The notes under the pieces are model-generated. The model searched no databases, was not told the DNA's origin, and saw only the letters and a program-made list of their open reading frames with translations. A program made the position numbers and the translations under genes. From a bacterium (lineage in GTDB: Bacteria; Desulfobacterota; GWC2-55-46), in the NCBI GenBank assembly GCA_027310325.1, contig DAIDBB010000515.1:1-11705 (forward strand): a stretch of 11,705 nt of DNA, written 5' to 3'. Below are positions 1 through 6,540 of this stretch, in pieces. Position 1 is the first letter of the stretch; each line of letters starts with the position of its first letter.

Positions 1-11
1 ACCTTGTTCAT
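1..11 (-). CDS. pilR: Start of the gene after pilS, probably pilR (partial)
   Basis: Only the first three codons and part of a fourth are inside the window: the minus strand from position 11 reads ATG AAC AAG GT, giving Met-Asn-Lys-Val. This fits the usual opening of an NtrC-type response regulator (MNKV followed by a DD-containing receiver), and PilR is the partner expected immediately after PilS in this gene order. It lies 40 bases beyond the pilS stop codon. The upstream sequence (GGCGGG about 10 bases before) is only a weak Shine-Dalgarno match. The call rests mainly on synteny; the protein itself is outside the window. Confidence 0.45.
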
Positions 12-51
12 TTCACAGACCCGCCAATGATTTTATGGAGTTAGAAAGCAG

Positions 52-1725
52 CTAATGCGGTAGCTCTGATTCTGAAAGCGGCAAGGTTATCCTGAAAACG
101 CTCCCCTTCCCTATGCCGCTCTTTACGTCTATAGACCCTCCGTGGCTCTCGATTATCCTGTGGACTATCGCGAGCCCGAGGCCGGTGCCGGAATCCTTCG
201 TCGAAAAAAAAGGGTCGAAGACCCTGCCAAGATATTCCGGCTTTATTCCCTCTCCGGTGTCGGCGACCCTTATCTCAACGTAAAGGGCGGGGTCCGCAGC
301 GTTTTTTTTGACGTCCGCGGATATTATCCTCGATGATACCGTAAGGTCCCCTCCGCCGGGCATGGCGTGCGCAGCGTTCAAAAAGAGGTTCCAGAAGACC
401 TGGCCGAGCTGTCTCGCGTCCCCCAGGACGAATATGCCGTTTTTTATCTCGCACCTTATCTCGAGATTGGCGGCCTCGGGACTGTTGCTGAAGACCTTGA
501 CGGTCTCCCCGGTTACCGCCCCTATATCGACCCTCTCGCGTTTCTCATTGGCCGGCTTCGCAAAGAGAAGATAATCCGTAATGAGAAGATTGAGCCTTTC
601 GGTCTCACGGAGCACGATTTCCATCAGGCGTGAGTCCTCGCCGTCAAGGTCCAGGTCGTTTTTCAAGACCTGTATGGAGCCGCTTATCGAGGCAAGCGGG
701 TTTCTTATCTCATGGGCTATTCCGATCGAAAGCTCTCCGAGGGCCTTCAATTTTTCGTCACGGCGCAATTGTTCCTCCAGGACCTTGACCTGCGTTAGGT
801 CCTGGAATATGACGATGTAGGACGCATCCCTTCCCTGCCCCTGCGAGATCATGAAGCCGAGGAATATCTCTTTCCCGTCTTTTCTTCTGAACTTCTTTTC
901 CAGGCGCATGCCGGCTGGCGGCGCCGATGAACCCTCTTCGATCATGTCCGGGAATATGTAGTAAACGGGCCGGTAGTACACGTCTTTCAACGTATATCCG
1001 GTAACGGTCTCCGCCGCCCTGTTAAACGATGTGACCCTAAGGCTGTCGTCAAGGGTCATTATGCCGCTTGTTATATTCTCTATTATGTGCCTGTTGAGGA
1101 CTTCAAGCCGCTCAAAATCTATTTCCTTGGCCTCAAGCTCCTTCTCGGCCCTTACGGTCCTTTCAGCGAGATAACCGGTAAGATACGCTACCGTAAAATA
1201 CGCAAGGATGTTGGTCGCTACGGTTGTAAGTACGTCCTTCCACGCCGGCGACGGGAAATAGCTCAAGACCTTGTATCTTACCGGGAGCATCCCGTAGAAA
1301 TCCATGTCAATAAGGACCCCGTACGCGATGCTTGAAACCGAAGCGGCGTAATAGCCGCCCTTCCTGTTGAGGAGGATGGAACCGCCGATTATGGAGAGGA
1401 GATACAGCGTATGAAGATAGCTCTCCGTCCCTCCGGTCACAAATACTATTACAGTAACAAGGGCTATGTCTACAGTAACCTGCACAAAGGTAAAAAGACG
1501 CAGGTTCCTGACACTGTTAAGGGCCAGGGCGTAAGCTATCGTGAGGAGACCGACCGTTACGACTACCGCGTAAAGCGGGTACAGATTGAGTTGATTGTAA
1601 GAGTATGTCCTGGTCTGAAACCAGGTGGTGATGCCCAGGAAGGCCAGGGCTATCACCACCCTTAAGACCATCATGGCCAGGAGTTTGGCCTTTAATACAT
1701 TAGGAGGGGAATCCGGCGCCATCAT
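52..1725 (-). CDS. pilS: PilS-type membrane sensor histidine kinase
   Basis: PilS is the inner-membrane kinase that phosphorylates PilR to control sigma54-dependent pilin transcription; in Pseudomonas it senses PilA in the membrane (family knowledge). The protein has about six hydrophobic segments in residues 15-185, a linker, a PAS domain (about 205-315), a HisKA domain with the phospho-acceptor in IAHEIRNP (His near 338), and a HATPase domain with an N box (WNLFLNAAHA, about 445-454), a G1 box (DTGEGI, about 489) and a G2 box (GTGLGLA, about 513). All kinase motifs look intact. Three start codons lie in a row: TTG (1728), ATG (1725) and ATG (1722). I prefer ATG 1725, six bases after the pilC stop and about 10 bases behind GGCGGG at the end of pilC, which implies translational coupling. 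It could be another multi-TM PAS kinase, but the position after pilC makes PilS the best name. Confidence 0.88.
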   Translation of the reverse strand: MMAPDSPPNVLKAKLLAMMVLRVVIALAFLGITTWFQTRTYSYNQLNLYPLYAVVVTVGLLTIAYALALNSVRNLRLFTFVQVTVDIALVTVIVFVTGGTESYLHTLYLLSIIGGSILLNRKGGYYAASVSSIAYGVLIDMDFYGMLPVRYKVLSYFPSPAWKDVLTTVATNILAYFTVAYLTGYLAERTVRAEKELEAKEIDFERLEVLNRHIIENITSGIMTLDDSLRVTSFNRAAETVTGYTLKDVYYRPVYYIFPDMIEEGSSAPPAGMRLEKKFRRKDGKEIFLGFMISQGQGRDASYIVIFQDLTQVKVLEEQLRRDEKLKALGELSIGIAHEIRNPLASISGSIQVLKNDLDLDGEDSRLMEIVLRETERLNLLITDYLLFAKPANEKRERVDIGAVTGETVKVFSNSPEAANLEIRCEIKNGIFVLGDARQLGQVFWNLFLNAAHAMPGGGDLTVSSRIISADVKKNAADPALYVEIRVADTGEGIKPEYLGRVFDPFFSTKDSGTGLGLAIVHRIIESHGGSIDVKSGIGKGSVFRITLPLSESELPH

Positions 1726-1731
1726 CAATCA

Positions 1732-2949
1732 TCAACCCGCCGCAGCCCCTGCGAGCGAGAAGATGGGCAGATACAGCGCGATTACAAGTCCGCCTACTAC
1801 GACCCCAAGAAAGGCCATGAGCATGGGCTCGATGAGCGATGTCAGCGCATCGACGGCGGCATCGACCTCTTCCTCATAAAAATCGGCTATCTTGGTCAGC
1901 ATGGCGTCCAGGGCGCCGGTGGACTCTCCCACGGCTATCATCTGTGTCACCATGCCCGGGAATACCTTGGTCTCGATAAGGGGTTCGGCGAGGGTTTTAC
2001 CCTGGCTGAGGCTGGTGCGCGCCTTCATTACCGCTTCTTCTATAATGACGTTCCCGGCCGTTTTGGCGACTATCTCGAGGCCTTCAAGTATCGGCACGCC
2101 GCTCGAAAGCATAGTTCCGAGCGTTCTCGTAAACCGCGCCACGGCGGTCTTTCTTATAAGGTCCCCTACTACCGGGAGTTTGAGGAATATGGCGTCCATC
2201 TGCCTTCTTCCCTTGGGCGTCTTGTAAATGTACCTGAGTCCGAAGATTACGCCGCCTATAGTGCCGAAGATCAGATACCAGTAACTCTTTAGCGCATTGC
2301 TCATGTTGACAACAAGCTGCGTGGGGGCCGGCAAAGCCTTGCCGAAGCTGGCGAACATGTTCTGGAATATCGGGACGACCCACACGAGAAGCCCTGTCAC
2401 AATAAGACACGCTATGACAATGACCGCTACCGGGTAAGTCATTGCACTTTTAATCTTGCCTTTCAATTTTTCGGCCTTCTCGAGAAAGCCCGAAAGCCTG
2501 TTGAGTATAGTATCGAGTATGCCGCCGACCTCGCCCGCGGCGATGAGGTTCACATAGAGGGGATCGAAGACTTTAGGGTGTTTCTTAAGCGCGTCAGCGA
2601 AGGTAGAACCTCCTTCTACCGAAGACTTGACGTCAAGGAGCACTTTTTTGAACTCGGCTTTCTCCTGCTGGCTTGCAAGAATATCAAGGCACTGCACAAG
2701 AGGGAGCCCCGCGTCTATCATGGTTGCGAACTGCCGGCTGAAGATGACGAGGTCCTTGGTCTTTATGCCCGACCCCAACCCTGGCAATTTTATTTCACTC
2801 AGGGAAAAACCCTTCTTTTCGGTTATGGTCGAAGGGATTATCTGCTGGCGCTTAAGGGCCGTCGTGGCCTGAACGAGGTTCGCGGCCTGGACCTCGCCCT
2901 TTTTCATCTCCCCGTTTAAAGCCTTTCCGCTATAAACAAATGTCGGCAT
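1732..2949 (-). CDS. pilC: Type IV pilus inner-membrane platform protein PilC
   Basis: PilC is the polytopic inner-membrane platform on which the PilB and PilT motors act to insert or remove pilins. The 405-residue length is normal for the family. The N-terminus has the typical FVYSGKALNGEMKKGEV opening. Two T2SSF repeats are visible: residues about 66-193, with FSRQFATMIDAGLPLVQCL and GEVGGILD, and about 268-395, with FTRTLGTMLSSGVPILEGL and GESTGALD. Hydrophobic segments lie near 170-195, 222-242 and 371-397. The start is ATG at 2949, with a strong GGGAGG Shine-Dalgarno inside the last codons of pilT and only one base between the pilT stop and this ATG. The gene is therefore cotranscribed and probably translationally coupled with pilT. 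The T2SS homologue GspF is the alternative by family, but the neighbours are pilus genes. Confidence 0.95.
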   Translation of the reverse strand: MPTFVYSGKALNGEMKKGEVQAANLVQATTALKRQQIIPSTITEKKGFSLSEIKLPGLGSGIKTKDLVIFSRQFATMIDAGLPLVQCLDILASQQEKAEFKKVLLDVKSSVEGGSTFADALKKHPKVFDPLYVNLIAAGEVGGILDTILNRLSGFLEKAEKLKGKIKSAMTYPVAVIVIACLIVTGLLVWVVPIFQNMFASFGKALPAPTQLVVNMSNALKSYWYLIFGTIGGVIFGLRYIYKTPKGRRQMDAIFLKLPVVGDLIRKTAVARFTRTLGTMLSSGVPILEGLEIVAKTAGNVIIEEAVMKARTSLSQGKTLAEPLIETKVFPGMVTQMIAVGESTGALDAMLTKIADFYEEEVDAAVDALTSLIEPMLMAFLGVVVGGLVIALYLPIFSLAGAAAG

Positions 2950-2950
2950 G

Positions 2951-4069
2951 TTATGTCCTCCCGGGCATGGCCGGCTTCAAGATGCCGGCGTTGGACATCA
3001 TCTGGCGAAGCTCATCGGGTTCCTGGCTCCTTCCGATGGCTTCCTCAAGGGTAATAAGCCTCCTCTGATACAGGTTCAGCAGACTCTGGTTCATGGTCTG
3101 CATCCCGAACTTGGTCTGTCCCACCTGCATCTGCGAATAAATCTGGTGGACCTTATCCTCCCTTATAAGATTTCTGATTGCCGCGTTGGGAACGAGCACT
3201 TCAAGGCTAACGACCCTTCCCTTGCCGTCAGCTTTAGGGATAAGGAGCTGCGCGAGCACGCCCTCAAGGACGAAGGAAAGCTGCGCTCTTACCTGCGGCT
3301 GATGGGACGAGGGAAAGACGTCGATGATCCTGTTTATCGTTTGAACGCAGGAGTTCGTGTGAAGGGTCGCGAAACACAGATGCCCCGTCTCGGCTATGGT
3401 CAGGGCCGTTTCTATCGTGTCCATGTCCCTCAATTCGCCGAGAAGGACCACGTCCGGGTCCTGACGAAGGACATACTTGAGGGCTTTCTTGAAACCCTGT
3501 GTGTCGTAGCCCACTTCCCTCTGGTTCACGAGGGCCGTCTTCGAACTATGAAGATACTCTATCGGGTCTTCTATGGTTATGATATGTTCGGCCCTGTCGG
3601 TATTTATCTTGTCGACCATGGCGGCAAGCGAGGTAGATTTGCCGCTTCCCGTGGGGCCGGTAACGAGTATGAGGCCCCGCGGTTTTTTGGACAGTTCTTC
3701 GAGTATGGGGGGTAGGCCCAGTTCCTGAAAGGATTTTATCTTGAAAGGGATGGTCCTGAAGACCCCCGCCACGGTGCCCCTCTGGACGAAAAGATTGCCC
3801 CTGTAGCGGCTCAAGCCCTTTATGCCGAAAGAGAAATCGAGCTCGTTTTCTTCCTCGAACTTGTGTTTCTGGGTATCCGTGAGGATCGAATAGCATAGCT
3901 GCTTGGTGTCAACGCCGGTCAAAGGGGCGGATTCAAGCGGAGAAAGCTTTCCGTTGACCCTTACCCTTGGGGGGGAGCCTGCGGATACATGGAGGTCCGA
4001 ACCTCCTCTTTCCGTCATGACCCTCAAAAGCTCCTGCAGATTGTTTTTGGAACCGCCTTCAACCGCCAT
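2951..4069 (-). CDS. pilT: Pilus retraction ATPase PilT
   Basis: This hexameric cytoplasmic ATPase drives pilus depolymerisation, and so twitching motility and DNA or surface pulling. Visible motifs in order: an N-terminal PAS-like region with GGSDLHVSAGSPPRVRVNG (22-40); Walker A GPTGSGKS (138-145); Asp box TIEDPIEYLH (165-174); Walker B DPDVVLLGELRD (204-215); His box TGHLCFATLHTNS (228-240); and the PilT-specific C-terminal AIRNLIRE (297-304), which separates PilT from PilB and is needed for retraction. There is no tetracysteine motif, as expected. The length of 372 residues is typical. The start is ATG 4069 with AGGAGAG about five bases upstream. It follows pilB after a 137-base gap that holds a promoter-like sequence and a terminator-like hairpin, so it may be expressed partly independently of pilB. 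Geobacter-type genomes carry several PilT paralogues; this one is the pilB-pilC linked copy. Confidence 0.95.
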   Translation of the reverse strand: MAVEGGSKNNLQELLRVMTERGGSDLHVSAGSPPRVRVNGKLSPLESAPLTGVDTKQLCYSILTDTQKHKFEEENELDFSFGIKGLSRYRGNLFVQRGTVAGVFRTIPFKIKSFQELGLPPILEELSKKPRGLILVTGPTGSGKSTSLAAMVDKINTDRAEHIITIEDPIEYLHSSKTALVNQREVGYDTQGFKKALKYVLRQDPDVVLLGELRDMDTIETALTIAETGHLCFATLHTNSCVQTINRIIDVFPSSHQPQVRAQLSFVLEGVLAQLLIPKADGKGRVVSLEVLVPNAAIRNLIREDKVHQIYSQMQVGQTKFGMQTMNQSLLNLYQRRLITLEEAIGRSQEPDELRQMMSNAGILKPAMPGRT

Positions 4070-4098
4070 CGCGCTCTCCTATGATCCAGACGCTATTT

Positions 4099-4127
4099 AA
4101 TATAATGACCCGTGGGATGATTGTAAA
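4099..4127 (-). promoter_or_regulatory. Sigma70-like promoter for pilT
   Basis: On the minus strand TTTACA (4122-4127) and TATATT (4099-4104) are separated by exactly 17 bases. This would place transcription start near 4092, leaving a leader of about 22 bases before the pilT ATG. It lies in the pilB-pilT gap just downstream of a terminator-like hairpin. The call is by pattern only. Confidence 0.5.
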
Positions 4128-4140
4128 TGACGAAAGTTAC

Positions 4141-4178
4141 AAAAAAAAGGGTTAAGAGCGTGCTATTTGAAGCCTCTT
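4141..4178 (-). terminator. Weak rho-independent terminator candidate after pilB
   Basis: On the minus strand AAGAGGCT pairs with AGC(ACG)CTCTT around a TCAAAT loop, an eight-pair stem with a three-base bulge. AACCC follows, then eight T residues (complement of 4141-4148). The bulge and the five-base offset of the T run make it a weak candidate. It sits 29 bases beyond the pilB stop and just before the pilT promoter-like element. Confidence 0.35.
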
Positions 4179-4206
4179 GATGAACGCTGCTTTAGGGTTA
4201 GAAATG

Positions 4207-5904
4207 CTAATCGGCCATTGTAACCCTCATGATCTCCTCTATGGTAGTGACCCCCTCGGCGACTTTCGTTATCCCGCTCATCCTCAACGACTTCATCCCG
4301 TCCTTTATCGCACCCCTCTTTATTTCCGCGCTCGAGGCGCCGTTCAGGACCAGCTCTTTTATGAACTCCGTAAAAGGCATTACCTCATATAGCGCTATCC
4401 TGCCTTTGTACCCGCTGCCGCCGCAGGTGGCGCACCCCGCGCCTTTGAAGCACTCCATCTTATGCGCCTCAGCCGGAGACACACCCAGATCGACGAGGAC
4501 TTTTTCGGATATGGAGACTTTTTCCCTGCAGTCCTTGCATATCTTACGGGCAAGCCTCTGGGCCAGGATCAGGTTACAGGCCGAGGAGACGAGAAATGGC
4601 TCTATGCCCATGTTAAGGAGCCTGTTGACCGTTGACGGCGCGTCGTTCGTATGGAGGGTCGAGAGAACAAGGTGGCCCGTCAGGGCCGCCTTTACGGCGA
4701 TCTCGGCGGTCTCATAATCCCTTATCTCTCCGACCATTATTATATCGGGGTCCTGCCGAAGGAAGCTCCTCAAAGAGGCCGCGAAGTTAAGGCCTATGTC
4801 ATCGTGCATCTGGACCTGGTTTATCCCCATGAGGTTGAATTCCACGGGGTCTTCGGCCGTTGATATGTTTTCGCTGATCTTGTTAAGTTCGGAAAGCGCC
4901 GAATAAAGCGTCGTGGTCTTGCCGCTTCCGGTAGGACCCGTGACAAGGACTATCCCCCAGGGCTTATGTATAGCGCCCATGAAATCCTTAAGCGCCTTCT
5001 CCTCGAAACCGAGCTTGGTCATGTCAAGTTGAAGGTTACTCTTATCGAGGAGCCTCAAGACTACCTTCTCGCCGAAAAGGGTTGGCAGCACCGAGACCCT
5101 GTAATCCATCTCTTTATTCTGACCCAGTTTCAGCTTGATCCTGCCGTCCTGAGGAAGCCTTCTTTCGGCGATATCGAGCTGGCTCATTATCTTTATCCTC
5201 GATACTATCGCGTTTTTAAGCTTCATCGGGGGCTTCATGACCTCGGTCAATATGCCATCTATCCTGTACCTTACGCGGAAAGACTTCTCATAGGGCTCAA
5301 TATGTATGTCGCTAGCGCCCTTCTTGATGGCGTCCGTCAATACAAGATTTACGAGCTTGACGACTGGCGCGTCCTCGACCGCCTTCTTAATTTCCGAAAT
5401 ATCGAGGTCTTCCTCATCCTTTACAACTTCCATCTCCCCTTCGTCAAAATCAGTAAGCACGCCCTCAAGGCCCATCTCGGCGCTTTCGTAATGCTTTTCT
5501 ATAGCGGTCTTTATGGCCGAATCCGAGGCTATAAGGGGCTCAACGTTGTAACCGGTCAAAAACTTTATATCTTCGATGGCGAATATGTTCGAGGGGTCCG
5601 CCATGGCGAGCACCAGCGTAGCCCCTGTCCTTCCGACGGGTATTACCTGGTATTTCTCGGCGACATCCTGGGGAATGAGTCTCACTATTTCGGGTTCTAT
5701 TTCCTGGGTGGAAAGCTCGATGGTGGGGATACCGTATTGACGGCTTAAAAAAGCCGTAAGATCTTTTTCCGAGATGTAACCGAGCTTTGTAAGATTGTAC
5801 CCAAGCCTGCCGCCGCTCTTTTTCTGTTCATCCACGGCTTTTTTAAGCTGGTCCTGAGTTATAATCTTTTCTCTCAGTAGAAGTTCGCCAATTCTGTCTG
5901 TCAT
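4207..5904 (-). CDS. pilB: Pilus extension ATPase PilB with MshEN N-terminus
   Basis: PilB is the hexameric ATPase that powers pilin polymerisation through PilC. Numbered from ATG 5904 (565 residues), the N-terminus carries two copies of the MshEN pattern. One starts at RIGELLLREKIIT (4-16) and ends at Gln27; the other starts at RLGYNLTKLGYIS (33-45) and ends at Gln56. In MshE and several PilB proteins this domain binds cyclic di-GMP. The motor follows: Walker A GPTGSGKT (323-330), Asp box TAEDPVEF (349-356), Walker B DPDIIMVGEIRD (385-396), His box TGHLVLSTLHTND (409-421) and a zinc-type tetracysteine (CKDC 456-459, CATC 491-494) typical of PilB/GspE and absent from PilT. An in-frame TTG at 5916 would add four residues, but ATG 5904 has GGAG about six bases upstream and gives the family's MTDRIGELL start. 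The T2SS GspE alternative is unlikely given the pilT neighbour. Confidence 0.95.
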   Translation of the reverse strand: MTDRIGELLLREKIITQDQLKKAVDEQKKSGGRLGYNLTKLGYISEKDLTAFLSRQYGIPTIELSTQEIEPEIVRLIPQDVAEKYQVIPVGRTGATLVLAMADPSNIFAIEDIKFLTGYNVEPLIASDSAIKTAIEKHYESAEMGLEGVLTDFDEGEMEVVKDEEDLDISEIKKAVEDAPVVKLVNLVLTDAIKKGASDIHIEPYEKSFRVRYRIDGILTEVMKPPMKLKNAIVSRIKIMSQLDIAERRLPQDGRIKLKLGQNKEMDYRVSVLPTLFGEKVVLRLLDKSNLQLDMTKLGFEEKALKDFMGAIHKPWGIVLVTGPTGSGKTTTLYSALSELNKISENISTAEDPVEFNLMGINQVQMHDDIGLNFAASLRSFLRQDPDIIMVGEIRDYETAEIAVKAALTGHLVLSTLHTNDAPSTVNRLLNMGIEPFLVSSACNLILAQRLARKICKDCREKVSISEKVLVDLGVSPAEAHKMECFKGAGCATCGGSGYKGRIALYEVMPFTEFIKELVLNGASSAEIKRGAIKDGMKSLRMSGITKVAEGVTTIEEIMRVTMAD

Positions 5905-5910
5905 CTTACT

Positions 5911-5923
5911 CCACAAATTGTGG
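5911..5923. repeat. Palindrome overlapping the pilB ribosome binding site
   Basis: CCACAA-A-TTGTGG is a perfect 6-bp inverted repeat with a one-base centre. On the minus strand its right arm ends in GTGG, and the next bases complete the GTGGAG Shine-Dalgarno that lies six bases before ATG 5904. It could be a protein operator. As RNA the loop would be tight unless inner pairs open, so a DNA site looks more likely than an RNA hairpin. Confidence 0.6.
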
Positions 5924-5939
5924 TGACAAAAATTGTCAC
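5923..5939. repeat. Palindrome at the pilB transcription start
   Basis: GTGACAA-AAA-TTGTCAC is a perfect 7-bp inverted repeat with a 3-bp centre. It shares base 5923 with the neighbouring palindrome. It begins five bases after the -10 hexamer, so it covers the predicted start of transcription (about 5936-5938). That is a classic repressor operator position; as RNA it would be a 5'-terminal hairpin. Confidence 0.65.
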
Positions 5940-5943
5940 GGAC

Positions 5944-5972
5944 ATATTATTCGAATTAATCTACCCTGTCAA
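5944..5972 (-). promoter_or_regulatory. Sigma70-like promoter for pilB
   Basis: On the minus strand a perfect -35 TTGACA (5967-5972) and a -10 TAATAT (5944-5949) are separated by exactly 17 bases. The predicted start of transcription is near 5936-5938, giving a leader of about 33 bases. I saw no sigma54 -24/-12 element: GGCACG occurs further upstream, but no GC follows at the right spacing. Confidence 0.7.
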
Positions 5973-5998
5973 TGCATTACTTGTTAACTATGCCTTCT

Positions 5999-6019
5999 AA
6001 AAACGTGCCTGGCCAGACA
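5999..6019 (-). terminator. Weak terminator candidate after the receiver gene
   Basis: On the minus strand TGTCTGGCCAGGCA folds into a short stem (one G-U pair) around a CTGGCCAG core, followed by CG and five T residues. It is 70 bases past the stop of the receiver gene and upstream of the pilB promoter. The stem is short, so this is a suggestion only. Confidence 0.3.
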
Positions 6020-6088
6020 GCCATTCAATCCGCCGCTCAACCCAAAAATTCCTATAAATTACCGGGATTTAGAGCAAAAACCTCCGAA

Positions 6089-6475
6089 TCATTTGCCGAT
6101 ATACTTCCTTGCGGCATCGACTATCTCTTCTTTATAAAAAGGTTTCCTTATGGATACGTCTATCATCCCTTCCCTGACGCCTTCGTAGATCGCCTTGTCA
6201 GCGTCTTTAAAATAACCGCTAAAAAGCACAACCCTGGTCTCGGGGTTCAACTTCTTTATCTGTCTGTAAGTCTCCAGACCGTTCATCCCCGGCATTATCA
6301 TATCCATGAATACCAGCGAGTAGCTATTCGTGCCGAAGGCCTCTATGGCGCCCATGCCGCTAGTGACATAGAACGCGTTAAAACCGGCGTCCTTGAGCAT
6401 CTCGGACATGCCGATTCCGACCGTTTCCTCATCGTCCACCACGAGTACCCTTTTTCCCTTATCGAGTTCAGCCAC
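6089..6475 (-). CDS. Single-domain (CheY-like) response regulator
   Basis: The 128-residue protein is a receiver domain with no output domain. It shows LVVDDEE (11-17, acidic pocket Asp14/Asp15), the phosphorylatable Asp58 in MDMIMPGMNG, Ser86 in the usual Thr/Ser switch position (LFSGY), and Lys111 in IRKPF. All key residues are present, so it should accept a phosphoryl group from a kinase. Its likely donor is the histidine kinase encoded 65 bases upstream. The start is GTG 6475, chosen because AAGGAGGG lies about six bases before it and MAELDKGKRVLVVDDE is a normal receiver opening. With no DNA-binding or enzymatic domain it must act by protein contact or in a phosphorelay. Its place next to pilB makes a pilus or chemotaxis-type target possible, but nothing in the sequence proves that. 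Confidence 0.9.
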   Translation of the reverse strand: MAELDKGKRVLVVDDEETVGIGMSEMLKDAGFNAFYVTSGMGAIEAFGTNSYSLVFMDMIMPGMNGLETYRQIKKLNPETRVVLFSGYFKDADKAIYEGVREGMIDVSIRKPFYKEEIVDAARKYIGK

Positions 6476-6540
6476 GCTGCCCTCCTTTCTTATATCGGCG
6501 TCATGGAAGGATTCTTTAACAGAAAATTTATCATCCAGGT

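Noticed and set aside
2948..3715. 255-codon plus-strand open frame antisense to pilT
   Set aside because: pilT on the opposite strand has every family motif; the antisense frame has no recognisable domain and no good start context.
4966..5748. 260-codon plus-strand open frame antisense to pilB
   Set aside because: It is a shadow of the conserved pilB coding strand, with no domain or ribosome binding site of its own.
5999..6013. GGCACG before pilB as a sigma54 -24 element
   Set aside because: No GC-containing -12 box follows at the required spacing; a near-consensus sigma70-like promoter lies nearer to the gene.
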